From NCBI RefSeq assembly GCF_024612015.1, contig NZ_CP102512.1, positions 5,146,001 through 5,210,000 of the forward strand: 64,000 nt of DNA. Direction: 5' to 3'. The translations under genes were made by a program, and so were the position numbers. Positions 53,184 through 63,244 of the stretch are shown here, in pieces. This stretch comes from Streptomyces sp. CA-210063 (GTDB lineage: Bacteria > Actinomycetota > Actinomycetes > Streptomycetales > Streptomycetaceae). A model generated the notes under the pieces. It worked only from the letters and a program-made list of their open reading frames with translations. It made no database searches and had not been told where the DNA came from. Each line of letters begins with the position of its first letter. The stretch's first letter is position 1.

Positions 53184-53774
53184 GTGAGCGGAGCAGCGCG
53201 GACGAACACCAGGGACATCGCACGGGCCGCCGTACGGGCCGAACTCACCCAGGTTGCCTTCGAGTTGTTCCTTCGCGACGGCTTCGACAAGGTGACGCTC
53301 GACGATCTGGCGTCGGCCGCCGGGGTGTCCCGGAGCACCTTCCTGCGCTACTTCGGCACCAAGGAGGACGCCGTACTCGGCGCCTTCGACGCGCACGGCA
53401 ACTGGGTCGCCGAGGCGCTGCGCGCCCGCCCCGCCGACGAGGACGACTGGACGGCGCTGCGGCGGGCGCTGGACACGGTCATCCAGCGGTACCACCAGGA
53501 CCCGGCCGGTTCCCTCGCCACCACCCGGCTCGTCCGGGAGACCCCCGCGCTCTGCGCACGCCAGTTGGAGAAGCAGCACGGCTGGCGGCCCACGCTGGCC
53601 CGGGCCCTGGCCGAACGCCACGGCTCCTCGGGCTCCCCGAGCCTCGCCGACACCGTACGGGCCGCCGCCGCCCTCGACTGCCTCAACATCGCCCTCGACC
53701 ACTGGACGGCCTCCGACGGCGACCTCGACCTCGTCGCCCTCCTGGACGAGGCCTTCGCGGCGCTCGCGCCGTAG
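53184..53774 (+). CDS. TetR-family regulator
   Basis: A 196-residue TetR protein starting at GTG 53184. The helix-turn-helix is LDDLASAAGVSRSTFLRYF. It is divergent from the reductase-hydrolase pair, and GTGTC and GACAC half-sites flank the 53115-53145 promoter region, so it probably represses both. Ligand unknown. Confidence 0.9.
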   Translation: MSGAARTNTRDIARAAVRAELTQVAFELFLRDGFDKVTLDDLASAAGVSRSTFLRYFGTKEDAVLGAFDAHGNWVAEALRARPADEDDWTALRRALDTVIQRYHQDPAGSLATTRLVRETPALCARQLEKQHGWRPTLARALAERHGSSGSPSLADTVRAAAALDCLNIALDHWTASDGDLDLVALLDEAFAALAP

Positions 53775-53804
53775 GCGCGGCCGGGGCCGAAGGCGGGCCC
53801 TGCG

Positions 53805-54434
53805 TCAGGTGTAGACGATCGGGCAGCCCCGGCGGATCGAGTGCTGGGCGGCGCGCAGGAACAGGGCGACGTAGAAGGCCGTGTCGAGGTCGTCGGCCCA
53901 CGGCCCCGGCCGGGTCGCCGCCAGTTCCTTCGCCTCTCCGTCCAGGAACCACATGGTCAGGTCGAGGTTGTCGCACAGCTGCGGGGTCTCGGGCGGAAGC
54001 TCGACGACCACCGCCAGCCGCTCCGCGAGCGCCAGTACCCGGGGAGCGCCGGCGACCAGAGTCGAATCCGTGTAGCCGGCCTCGACGTCCAGCCAGATGT
54101 CCTCGTCGAGCGACAACGGCACCAGGACCGTCCAGCCGCAGAGGGTTTCCGTCTCCTCGCGCGTGAGGTGGGCCTCGCACAGCCTGAGGAAGCCGTCCAT
54201 CGGCGGGACCAGCTTCTCCTCGAAGGCCAGCCCCGAGCCACGGACGAATTCCGCCTCCTCGGGCACCGACTCATAGGCCGGGAGCCCCCGCCGCCCCAGC
54301 TCCTCGTTCAACGCCGAGGCGACGCGCCCCCAGCCGCCCTCGTCCTCGTCCTCGTCCTCGTCATGATCCGCACCCTCGCCCTCGATCCCACCGAACCATT
54401 CCTCCGCGCCGACGCTCACCAGATAGATGCCCAT
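53805..54434 (-). CDS. Acidic cytosolic protein of unknown function
   Basis: A 209-residue protein (MGIYLVSVGAEEWFGG) with an Asp/Glu run (DHDEDEDEDEGG at about 24-35) encoded by a short CTCGTC repeat, then a folded region with LCGWTVLVPLSLDEDIWL and ending in an amphipathic helix. Similar small proteins occur in Streptomyces, but I cannot assign a family. No signal or membrane segment. Convergent with the TetR gene. Confidence 0.68.
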   Translation of the reverse strand: MGIYLVSVGAEEWFGGIEGEGADHDEDEDEDEGGWGRVASALNEELGRRGLPAYESVPEEAEFVRGSGLAFEEKLVPPMDGFLRLCEAHLTREETETLCGWTVLVPLSLDEDIWLDVEAGYTDSTLVAGAPRVLALAERLAVVVELPPETPQLCDNLDLTMWFLDGEAKELAATRPGPWADDLDTAFYVALFLRAAQHSIRRGCPIVYT

Positions 54435-54479
54435 CCCCGGAACGTACTGCGCGGCACTGACAGTCCGGCCCGCCCGCGT

Positions 54480-55943
54480 TCAGCCGTGCGCTCCGACGCC
54501 GGACAGGTCATGGCGGCGCATGCTGTTGCGGTCGGTCACCGAGCGGCCGAGGGCGTGGTGCGGCCAGAGACCGCCGGCCGTGCGGCGGCTGCGTTCGACC
54601 CAGGCGCGGGCCGGGACGCTGCTGTTCTTGTAGTAGTTGAGGGCGTAGCCGCCGGTGTGGACGCGCAGGAGGCAGAAGCCGCCCGGATAGTCCTTGACCG
54701 CGCTGACCTCCTGCTGGGTGACGTGCGGGGCGCTGGTCAGGACCGTGCGCTTGTTGCGGTGGGTGTGGCCCGCGTGGTGGAGGAAGACGCCGGGGGCGGA
54801 CGCGTACGCGTCGACGATCTCCCGGGCCTGGCGGCGGTCGAGGCGCTGGCCGCGCCCCATGGGGAAGACGGCGTCGCGCGTGGTCAGCGGGTGGTGGCCG
54901 AAGACGATGGTGGGCTGGTCCCGCTCTTCCCTCAACTTGGCCCGGAACCAGGCGAGTTGCTCGGCGCCGAGGCCGCCTGCGTCGCCCCCGTTGCCGTCCT
55001 TCTCGTAGGTGTCGAGGCCGATCAGGCGCAGCCCGCCCAGGTCGCGGGCGAAGTAGCCGGGCCCGTCACCGCCGCCCAGGAACCCGTCGCGGAAGGCGTC
55101 GTCGGGGTGGCGCGGGCGGTCGTGGTTGCCGCGTACGACGAAGTAGTCCCGCCCGTGGGTGCCGAAACCGTCCAGGATGCGGCGGGCCTCGGCCAGGTCG
55201 CGGGGCGCGCCGGCGGCCGAGATGTCCCCGGCGGCCAGCAGCAGGTCCGCCCCGCGCCGCTGGGCCTCCTCGATCATGGCCCGGCTCATGATCTCCGGGT
55301 ACGGGGCGAGACCGGGCGGCTGCGAGACCCCGCGCAGCATCGGCACGCCGGCCACCAGGCCCGCGGTGGTCTCGCCGAGGTGCAGGTCGTTGCAGAGCGC
55401 GAGGGAGACGAGGTGGCGGCCGGGGGGCGGCTGCGGGGTGGTGAAGGAGTACGGCCCCCCGTGCGAGCCCAGGCCGTGGAGCGAGGTGCCCACGGCGTTG
55501 CCCCGGACCAGGTGCAGGGGGGTCGGTGTGGCGGCCCGGCCGCGCGAACGGGCCTGGTAGTAGTACGTCTGGCCCGGTTCCAGGTCCGTGAGTTCCACGT
55601 AGTGGTGGGCGGTGGGGTGGTCCTCTGCCGCGGTGCGGTCGAGGTGGGCCGGGTGGGTGCCGTAGACGACCTCGCCCTCGGTGACGGCGGGGAGCAGGTG
55701 ACCGAAGCCGTCGTCGGTGCCGGGCACGGCGGTGTACCAGGTGATGACGGCGCTGTTCTCCGTGAGGGTGACCAGTTCCAGGTGGAGGGCCGTCACGGTG
55801 TCGGGGTGGGTACGGCGTTCCCGGCGCGCGGCGAGTGCTGAGCGGAGCACGGCCGGGGTGAGGAGCGCGCCGGAGCGGAGGAGGTCGGCGGGGGCGGGGA
55901 GCGCCGCCAGGGCGGCGAGGGGAGCGGAGAGGCAGCAGCGCAT
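54480..55943 (-). CDS. Metallophosphoesterase with N-terminal fibronectin-like domain
   Basis: A 487-residue protein like purple acid phosphatases: an N-terminal beta domain (ENSAVITWYTAVPG, LEPGQTYYYQARS), then the metal-ligand motifs CNDLHLGE, AAGDISAAG, VVRGNHDRP, VFGHHPL and GHTHRNK, all intact. It would hydrolyse phosphomonoesters or diesters with a di-metal centre. ATG 55943 gives a weak hydrophobic N-terminus, so export is uncertain. The open frame continues upstream through a Pro-rich 10-residue repeat to GTG 56231; a longer protein cannot be excluded. Confidence 0.85.
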   Translation of the reverse strand: MRCCLSAPLAALAALPAPADLLRSGALLTPAVLRSALAARRERRTHPDTVTALHLELVTLTENSAVITWYTAVPGTDDGFGHLLPAVTEGEVVYGTHPAHLDRTAAEDHPTAHHYVELTDLEPGQTYYYQARSRGRAATPTPLHLVRGNAVGTSLHGLGSHGGPYSFTTPQPPPGRHLVSLALCNDLHLGETTAGLVAGVPMLRGVSQPPGLAPYPEIMSRAMIEEAQRRGADLLLAAGDISAAGAPRDLAEARRILDGFGTHGRDYFVVRGNHDRPRHPDDAFRDGFLGGGDGPGYFARDLGGLRLIGLDTYEKDGNGGDAGGLGAEQLAWFRAKLREERDQPTIVFGHHPLTTRDAVFPMGRGQRLDRRQAREIVDAYASAPGVFLHHAGHTHRNKRTVLTSAPHVTQQEVSAVKDYPGGFCLLRVHTGGYALNYYKNSSVPARAWVERSRRTAGGLWPHHALGRSVTDRNSMRRHDLSGVGAHG

Positions 55944-56016
55944 GTCAGGACCGTGCCCGCGGCCCGTTAACGCCGGCCATGGTGCCGATGGCGACAGCAC
56001 GGCCACCGGCCTTACC

Positions 56017-56215
56017 GCCGGAGGCGGCACGGACGGCGGGCTCATCGCCGGAGGCGGCACGGACGGCGGGCTCATCGCCGGAGGCGGCACGGACGGCGGC
56101 CTCACCGCCGGAGGCGGCACGGACGGCGGCCTCACCGCCGGAGGCGGCACGGACGGCGGCCTCACCGCCGGAGGCGGCACGGATGGCGGGCTCATCGCCG
56201 GAGGCGGCACGGAGG
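56017..56215. repeat. 30-bp minisatellite, nearly 7 copies
   Basis: Units starting GCCGGAGGCGGCAC at 56017, 56047, 56077, 56107, 56137, 56167 and 56197 (last partial). Because the unit is a multiple of three, all frames stay open on both strands: Gly-rich AGGGTDGGL on the plus strand, and PPSVPPPA continuous with the phosphoesterase on the minus strand. Confidence 0.92.
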
Positions 56216-56271
56216 AGCGACCGCATCCCACTGTCGTGTTCCGTCACGCGTCTCACCTCCCGACAGCCAAG

Positions 56272-56289
56272 GGTGTAGCAGGCTACACC
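56272..56289. promoter_or_regulatory. Perfect 18-bp inverted repeat
   Basis: GGTGTAGC-AG-GCTACACC, exact 8-bp arms around two bases, lies about 108 bp before the small membrane gene at 56397. Shape and composition resemble MerR-family operators that sit in long promoter spacers, or a TetR site; no such regulator is adjacent. Confidence 0.5.
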
Positions 56290-56396
56290 TCCGTTCCGGG
56301 AGGGCACTCCCTCGTGGCGGCGGCCGCCGAACGCGATCGTGGAAGTCACGAGGTCAAGCCGATCTCGCCGGTCCTCCCCCGAAAGGCGAAACTCCC

Positions 56397-56585
56397 ATGA
56401 AGGCCCTGCTCGGCTCGAAGCCCGTCCTGTGGTTCCTGTTCCTCTTCAACCTCACCGTCGCCGCGGTCGCCCCCTTCGCCGTCGACGGCGCCCAGGGCGT
56501 GGCCACCGCCGTCGGCATGGGTGTCGTCTCGCTCGGCGCGGGCGCCGGCCTCCTGCGCGGCCGGGGACAGGGGCAGGGCGCCTGA
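56397..56585 (+). CDS. Small membrane protein
   Basis: A 62-residue protein with two hydrophobic helices (PVLWFLFLFNLTVAAVAPFA, then GMGVVSLGAGAGLLRG) and a Gly/Arg-rich tail. No family function is known. The ATG follows AAAGGCGAAAC. It lies downstream of the 18-bp inverted repeat, which could control it. Confidence 0.6.
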   Translation: MKALLGSKPVLWFLFLFNLTVAAVAPFAVDGAQGVATAVGMGVVSLGAGAGLLRGRGQGQGA

Positions 56586-56715
56586 GCGGTCTCCCGCGCG
56601 GCGATGAGTTTCGGCGGCGTACCGGGTCTGTCTGGTGCCGGGTCTATCCGGTACCGGGTCTGTCTGTCCGTACGGACGCAGTCGCAGACACATACACAGA
56701 CGCACAGGAGATGTG

Positions 56716-57294
56716 ATGGGCACCGTGGTGATGCACAACGTCGTATCCGTGGACGGCTTCATCGCCGACGCGAACGATCAGGTCGGCCCGCTGTTCGACT
56801 GGTACTCCAACGGCGACGTCCCGCTCGGCGGTGTCGGCCAGGCCAAGGTCTCGAAGGTCTCGGCCGAGTACGTCAAGCCGATGTGGGCGGGCCTCGGCGT
56901 GCTGGTGGTCGGCCGGCACGTGTTCGACATCACCAACGGCTGGGAGGGGACGCCTCCGGCGGGCGAGCACATCGTCGTCGTATCGCACCGGCCCAGGCCC
57001 GAGGGATGGCACCCGGATGCCCCGTTCCACTTCGTCGACGGTGTCCCCGAGGCGATCGCGAAGGCCCAGGAGCTCGCCGGCGACCGCAACGTCGGCGTGG
57101 CGGCGGGCGACGTGGGCGGCCAGGCCTTCGCGCTCGGCCTGGTCGACGAGGTGGCCATGGACGTCGTCCCCGTCGTCTTCGGCTCCGGCAAGCGGTACTT
57201 CGGCTCGACCGACACCCAGCACCTCCTCGACGACCCGCACACGGTGATCCGGGGCGACCGGGTCCTCCACCTGCTCTACCGGGTACGCCGCTAG
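56716..57294 (+). CDS. Dihydrofolate-reductase-like (RibD C-terminal) protein
   Basis: A 192-residue protein of the RibD-C/DHFR-like fold: VVSVDGFIADAND at the N-terminus, VLVVGRHVFD as the cofactor-adjacent strand and VDEVAMDVVPVVFGSGKR toward the end. Members are NADPH-binding reductases of largely unknown substrates. GGAG at 56707 precedes the ATG. The upstream 100 bp has short ACCGGGTCTGTCTG repeats. Confidence 0.88.
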   Translation: MGTVVMHNVVSVDGFIADANDQVGPLFDWYSNGDVPLGGVGQAKVSKVSAEYVKPMWAGLGVLVVGRHVFDITNGWEGTPPAGEHIVVVSHRPRPEGWHPDAPFHFVDGVPEAIAKAQELAGDRNVGVAAGDVGGQAFALGLVDEVAMDVVPVVFGSGKRYFGSTDTQHLLDDPHTVIRGDRVLHLLYRVRR

Positions 57295-57393
57295 ACGACG
57301 GGCTCCAGGCCTCGCCTGCGTCGCCTCGCCTCCGTCGCCTCGCCTCGCGGCGCCTGAGAGGATGGCGGACCACCGTACGAAGAGGGGTCGAGC

Positions 57394-57597
57394 ATGCTCG
57401 TGCTCATACTGTCCGTCGTCGTCCTGCTCGCCATCGGCGGCTGCGGCTGCGTCTTCTGGGCGGCCCGGGGCGACGCCCCGCGCTGGGCGCGCGGTGTGGC
57501 CAAGGCGACGCTGCTCGGCAGCGAACTTACCCGCAGCGCGAGCGGCAAGTCCCGCACCCAGAGCGGCCAGGACATCTCGAGCAGCTCGGACAGCTAG
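57394..57597 (+). CDS. Small single-helix membrane protein
   Basis: A 67-residue protein: one N-terminal hydrophobic helix (MLVLILSVVVLLAIGG) with two cysteines (CGC) just after it, then a basic and Ser-rich cytosolic or extracytoplasmic tail (SGQDISSSSDS). Function unknown. AGAGGGGTCGAGC lies before the ATG. Confidence 0.55.
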   Translation: MLVLILSVVVLLAIGGCGCVFWAARGDAPRWARGVAKATLLGSELTRSASGKSRTQSGQDISSSSDS

Positions 57598-57727
57598 CGA
57601 GCACTGCCCGGCCCGTCTCCCGGCCCGTCGCACCGGACCACCGTGCAACTCCTTCGCCCCCTGAACAGTCGTCCTCGTCGACGGATCTCTCCGACCGGGG
57701 AGTTCAGGGGATCCAAAGGGGGAGCGC

Positions 57728-59302
57728 ATGGGTGGCGGCGGCGAGAACGACGGCAACAACGGCGGCAAGGACGGCGGCACAGGCGGTGCGGCACATCAGA
57801 TCGCCTTCTTCTTACGGGAGTTGTCGGCGGCAGAACCGGGGCGGAGAGCGGCGGCCGTCAAGGGGCTCGGGCGGCTGGGGCGGTGGGACGAGCACGGTGA
57901 TGTCGTCGTGCGGGCGGCTCGGGACGCCGAGGCCGAGGTGCGGGCCGGGGCGGCCGACGCGCTGGGACGACTCGGGGATGCCGGGGACAGCGGGGCGGGC
58001 GCGGTGGTCGTCGAGCTGATGGGGGACGCCGATCCGCAGGTACGTCGTCGCGCGTCGCTCGCCGCCGAGCGGCTGGCGCTCACCGGGCCGGCCGTCACCG
58101 AGGCGTTCCGGCGGCTGCTGCTGGACGACTCGGACTGGCATCTGCGGCTCAACGGGCTGCTCGGGCTGAGCAGTCGGGAGGATACCGTCGACATGGCGGT
58201 GTACGTACGGCTGTTGGGCGAGCGGACGCCGTACCTGTGGGGCCCCGCGCGGAGGGCCCTGCTCGCCTCGCTGCCACGGAAGCCCGCACTGGACGAGGTG
58301 CTGCGCACCGCGGAGCACGGCCACGGCCTCGCTCGCGTGCGGGCACTGGAGATGCTGCCCGCGGAGGACATCCGCCGCATGCGCGACTCACTCCTCGCCG
58401 GCCTGCGCGACGAGTCCCCGGACGTCCGGTCGGCGGTCGTGCGCCAACTGTCCAAGGACCGGCGGCCGAGCACGGCCGACGCCCTGCTGTCGGCACTGGA
58501 GGCCGAGACCGACACCGACACCGCCGCCCTGCTCCTGCGCACCCTCGGCCAGTGGAAGGAGACCCGCGCCGTGCCCGCGGTCGTGCGCTGGCTCGACCGT
58601 CCGGGGACGGGCTCCATCGCCGTGCAGGCCCTGGTCGACATCGGTACACCGACGGCGGTCGAGTGGCTCAGGGCGACAGTCGCCGCCACCCCCGGTCCCG
58701 AGGCGGGCCCCGGTCTCGGTCGTCCCGAGGTCCGGGCGGCCGCCGCCACCGCGCTGGGCGAACTGGCGGCCACCGGGTCCACCCTGACACTGCTGGCGCT
58801 CCTCCACGATCCGGACGAACGGGTGCGGGCCGGAGCGGTGGACGGTCTGCGGCTGCTCGGACGGCGCAGGCTGCGGCGCCGGCGGCGGGGCGCGAGGGCC
58901 GAGGCCCTGCTCGGACTGCTGACGACCGACGAGCCGATCATCGGGCACACCCGCGACGCGCTCAGCGAGTATCCCGAGACCCGCCCCGCCCTACGACGCC
59001 TGATCGACCACCCGTCCGACGAGGTCAGGGCGGCCGTCCTCTCCCTCCTTGACGAGGACGACGACGGAGACGTAGCCCTCTTCCTGTCCCACCTCGACGA
59101 TCCGTCCGAACCCGTCCGCCACCAGGCGCTGGTGGGCATCGGACGCTACGTCTACTGGTACGAGGAGCTGCCCGACGCACCCGACGGGCTCGATCTGCTC
59201 GGCGTGATCACCGCGCTCTCGCGCTCCCCCGCCGTCTCCCCCCGCACCCGGTATGAGGCGGGCCGCCTCCTCGACGAGCTGAAGGGCTACGGCGTCGTCT
59301 GA
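57728..59302 (+). CDS. HEAT-repeat protein, TTA-containing
   Basis: A 524-residue protein made almost entirely of HEAT/PBS-lyase-type helical repeats (for example VRAGAADALGRLGDAGDSGA, VRSAVVRQLSKD, VRAAVLSLLDEDDDGD), after a Gly/Asn-rich N-terminus (about 20 residues). It should form a right-handed solenoid for protein binding. Codon 29 is TTA (57812-57814), so translation probably requires the bldA tRNA. AGGGGGAGCGC precedes the ATG. It ends at a strong terminator shared with argG. Confidence 0.9.
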   Translation: MGGGGENDGNNGGKDGGTGGAAHQIAFFLRELSAAEPGRRAAAVKGLGRLGRWDEHGDVVVRAARDAEAEVRAGAADALGRLGDAGDSGAGAVVVELMGDADPQVRRRASLAAERLALTGPAVTEAFRRLLLDDSDWHLRLNGLLGLSSREDTVDMAVYVRLLGERTPYLWGPARRALLASLPRKPALDEVLRTAEHGHGLARVRALEMLPAEDIRRMRDSLLAGLRDESPDVRSAVVRQLSKDRRPSTADALLSALEAETDTDTAALLLRTLGQWKETRAVPAVVRWLDRPGTGSIAVQALVDIGTPTAVEWLRATVAATPGPEAGPGLGRPEVRAAAATALGELAATGSTLTLLALLHDPDERVRAGAVDGLRLLGRRRLRRRRRGARAEALLGLLTTDEPIIGHTRDALSEYPETRPALRRLIDHPSDEVRAAVLSLLDEDDDGDVALFLSHLDDPSEPVRHQALVGIGRYVYWYEELPDAPDGLDLLGVITALSRSPAVSPRTRYEAGRLLDELKGYGVV

Positions 59303-59332
59303 CCGCGGCGAAGGGCCGGTCCGCGAACGGGA

Positions 59333-59369
59333 GAGGCCGGCTCGACGGGGTGGATGTCGAGCCGGCCTC
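59333..59369. terminator. Bidirectional hairpin terminator
   Basis: GAGGCCGGCTCGAC-N9-GTCGAGCCGGCCTC: perfect 14-bp stem with a 9-base loop, between the convergent HEAT-repeat and argG genes. Confidence 0.9.
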
Positions 59370-59388
59370 CCTCGGTACCGCAGGCCGG

Positions 59389-60878
<1,490 letters not shown>

Positions 60879-61011
60879 AGGCCGAAGGTGATACCGAAGG
60901 TGATTCAGGTCCCACGGGCGAGAGGGGGCTCGGTGACGAGGCCCGAGGCCCGAGGCCTGACGGGCCGACCGGATCGGGCGTGCGCCGCACAGACCCCGGC
61001 CCCCACCCCGG

Positions 61012-61608
61012 CTACAGGAACAACGCCTCCGGCAGAGTGGCCCCCTCGTCGGACAGGTGCCGCAGCGCCGCCGCGATGGAGTGGCAGTCGAAGAGGGCGG
61101 AGTGTTCGTCGCCCGGGGCGGGGCGGGTGAGGCCCAGGACCTGCCACAGACGGCCCGAGTTGATGGCTGCCGTGGCCGGGGCGACGGTGTTGAGCCAGGG
61201 GCGGATGTTGAGGAAGCCGGGGGTGAGGGCGTTGTGCTTGATCTGCTCGCCCCGGGCGCGGGCCCAGCCGATGTTCTCGCCGAGGACGAGCATGTCGTTG
61301 CCGTAGGAGAGGACGGACCGGCCCTGGCAGAAGGCGAGGAAGTCGCTCAGCGCCTGTGCGGGTGGGAGGCCGTCCCGGTCGACGGCCTGCTGGTCGATGC
61401 CGGTGAGGTCGGTGAAGAACGGCGAGAGGCTCGGGTTCACCACCGGCCGGACCAGCGTCTCGTACTCCTCGACGACGGAGTACTCCTCGTCCAGACGCAA
61501 CGCGCCGATCTGCACGATCTCCCGCAGCCGGCCGGGAGCCGACCAGTCCTGTTCCATGGCCCCCGGCCAGGTCGTGAACTCCAGGTCGAAGATGACGAAG
61601 GTGGGCAA
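61012..61608 (-). CDS. DEDDh-family 3'-5' exonuclease
   Basis: A 198-residue nuclease. Exo I reads FVIFDLEFT (Asp-Glu pair), the central part has VLSYGNDMLVLG (Exo II region), and EHSALFDCHSIA gives Exo III with the catalytic His and Asp. Similar proteins act as DNA polymerase proofreading-like or RNase T-like exonucleases (KapD type). The start is TTG 61608, seven bases after GGGAGAG; no ATG or GTG suits. Independent of neighbours. Confidence 0.85.
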   Translation of the reverse strand: MPTFVIFDLEFTTWPGAMEQDWSAPGRLREIVQIGALRLDEEYSVVEEYETLVRPVVNPSLSPFFTDLTGIDQQAVDRDGLPPAQALSDFLAFCQGRSVLSYGNDMLVLGENIGWARARGEQIKHNALTPGFLNIRPWLNTVAPATAAINSGRLWQVLGLTRPAPGDEHSALFDCHSIAAALRHLSDEGATLPEALFL

Positions 61609-61684
61609 AACGCTACTCTCCCTGCGGTGCGAGGGCGGTTACGGAAGCGTTCTACCCACCAGCGGCCGTGACTCCGGGACCGGG

Positions 61685-63067
61685 TTACCGGTTCGGGGCC
61701 ACGTTCGGGGCCACCGGCCGGCCCCCGGTGGACAGGTCCACGCCCAGCAGGCCGTCCGGAAGGGCCCGCTCGGCGTCCGCCGCCGCGATCCCGGACTTCA
61801 GCGCCGCCCCGGACCCCTCCGCCGCACTCGTCTCCGGTGTCGGGCAGAGCCCCTCGACGAGGTGGATGTTGATCGCCTCGTCGATCGGGCTCGGTTCCAG
61901 GGCCGTACCGTCCGCGTTGAGGCGCTGGTACTTCATCAGGTTCCAGCCCATGGACAGCTGACGACCGCCGTCCGCCCTGGTGAGACTGATGGTGCCGGCG
62001 CCGAAGACCGCTCCGTCGTGGCCCCAGAAACGCCCGCAGCCAGGGAGTTCGACGGTGTAGATGCCGAGGCCGTAGTCGATGGTGGCGTTCGGGTCGCCCG
62101 CCACCGACACCGGAACCGTGCGCTGCATCTCGGCGAGGGACGCCCGGCCGACGAGGTCGCCGGCGAGCAGCTTGCGGTAGAAGCGGTTGAGGTCGTCGGT
62201 CGTGGAGACGATCGCTCCGGCGGTGTAGGCCCAGGACATGTCGTAGACGCTGTAGTCGCGGGGCGGGTCGATGAGACCGTAGAAGGACTCGTACATCTTG
62301 GGGTGCGGGCCCTTGATGTACGGGGTCCGCGGGAACGAGGTGTGGTCCAGGCCGGCGCGGTCGATCACGTGGCGGGTGAGGTACGCCGACGCCTTCTGGC
62401 CGGTGACCTTCTCCAGGATCAGGCCGGCTATGACGTAGTTGGTGTTCGAGTACGAGCCCGGCTGCGCGCCGGGGCGGCCGGTGGCGGGGGCCGCCAGGCC
62501 CAGCCGTACGAGTTCCCCGGGGCTGATCGAACGGAAGCGCCCTTCGTCGAGGCCGGCGGTGGAGTTCTGGGCGAGGGAGGGGAAGGCGCCGAGGATGTAG
62601 TCGCCGATGTGGCTGGTGTGGTTGAGGAGCATGCGTACGGTGATGGCGTCACCGCGCTCCCGGTCGGCGGCGGTCCCGTCGAACAGCTCCGGGACGTAGT
62701 CCGTGACCGGGGCGTCGAGGCTGATCCGGCCCCGCTCCACCTGCTGCAGGATCGCCACCGACGTGAACGTCTTGCTGATGCTGCCGACGCGGTGCCGCAT
62801 GTTCGGGGTGACCTTCCGGCCCGTGTCCACGTCGGCCGACCCCGACGCACCCGTCCAGCGCTCACGCCCGTCACGCACCGACGAGTACGTGCCGTACATA
62901 CCGGCCTCGTGGATCGCGTCCAGCGTGCCGCGCAGCCCGTCCCGGTCCAGTCCGGCGGGCGCCGGGGCCGTGCCCACGTCACCGGGCGCGGCGGACACCG
63001 CGGGCGCCGTGGTGACGAGCAGAAGTGTGGTGCCCAGTGCGGTCCCGACGAGACGCTTGATGCGCAC
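61685..63067 (-). CDS. Secreted serine hydrolase, class C beta-lactamase/DD-peptidase type
   Basis: A 460-residue exported enzyme. Signal peptide MRIKRLVGTALGTTLLLV with cleavage near VSAAPG, catalytic Ser96-x-x-Lys99 (GSISKTF), Tyr-Ser-Asn (YSNTNY), and an HDG replacing KTG (WGHDGAVFG), as in DD-carboxypeptidases, esterases and R61-like enzymes. It probably acts on peptidoglycan or ester substrates outside the cell. Just upstream (on the minus strand) lies 125 bp with no gene, and a strong hairpin at 63193. Confidence 0.9.
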   Translation of the reverse strand: MRIKRLVGTALGTTLLLVTTAPAVSAAPGDVGTAPAPAGLDRDGLRGTLDAIHEAGMYGTYSSVRDGRERWTGASGSADVDTGRKVTPNMRHRVGSISKTFTSVAILQQVERGRISLDAPVTDYVPELFDGTAADRERGDAITVRMLLNHTSHIGDYILGAFPSLAQNSTAGLDEGRFRSISPGELVRLGLAAPATGRPGAQPGSYSNTNYVIAGLILEKVTGQKASAYLTRHVIDRAGLDHTSFPRTPYIKGPHPKMYESFYGLIDPPRDYSVYDMSWAYTAGAIVSTTDDLNRFYRKLLAGDLVGRASLAEMQRTVPVSVAGDPNATIDYGLGIYTVELPGCGRFWGHDGAVFGAGTISLTRADGGRQLSMGWNLMKYQRLNADGTALEPSPIDEAINIHLVEGLCPTPETSAAEGSGAALKSGIAAADAERALPDGLLGVDLSTGGRPVAPNVAPNR

Positions 63068-63192
63068 GGCGTGTCCCCCTCGATCCTGACGTTCCCGATG
63101 GCCCGGGGTCGGTCAACTCCCGGGCCCTGTCAGGTGATTGTCACGGGCTGTCGGTGCGCCTTACATCCTTCGCGTGGACGATCACGTTCACA

Positions 63193-63222
63193 GCGGGGCC
63201 ATGACATCTGTCATGGCCCCGC
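63193..63222. terminator. Hairpin terminator
   Basis: GCGGGGCCATGAC-ATCT-GTCATGGCCCCGC, perfect 13-bp stem with a 4-base loop, 22 bp after the stop of the leftward metalloprotease gene. Confidence 0.9.
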
Positions 63223-63244
63223 GAACATCAGCGAAGGATGGGTG

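Noticed and set aside
55944..56231. Phosphoesterase start at GTG 56231
   Set aside because: The added sequence is only the minisatellite-encoded Pro repeat; kept as an alternative in the gene entry but not used as the start.
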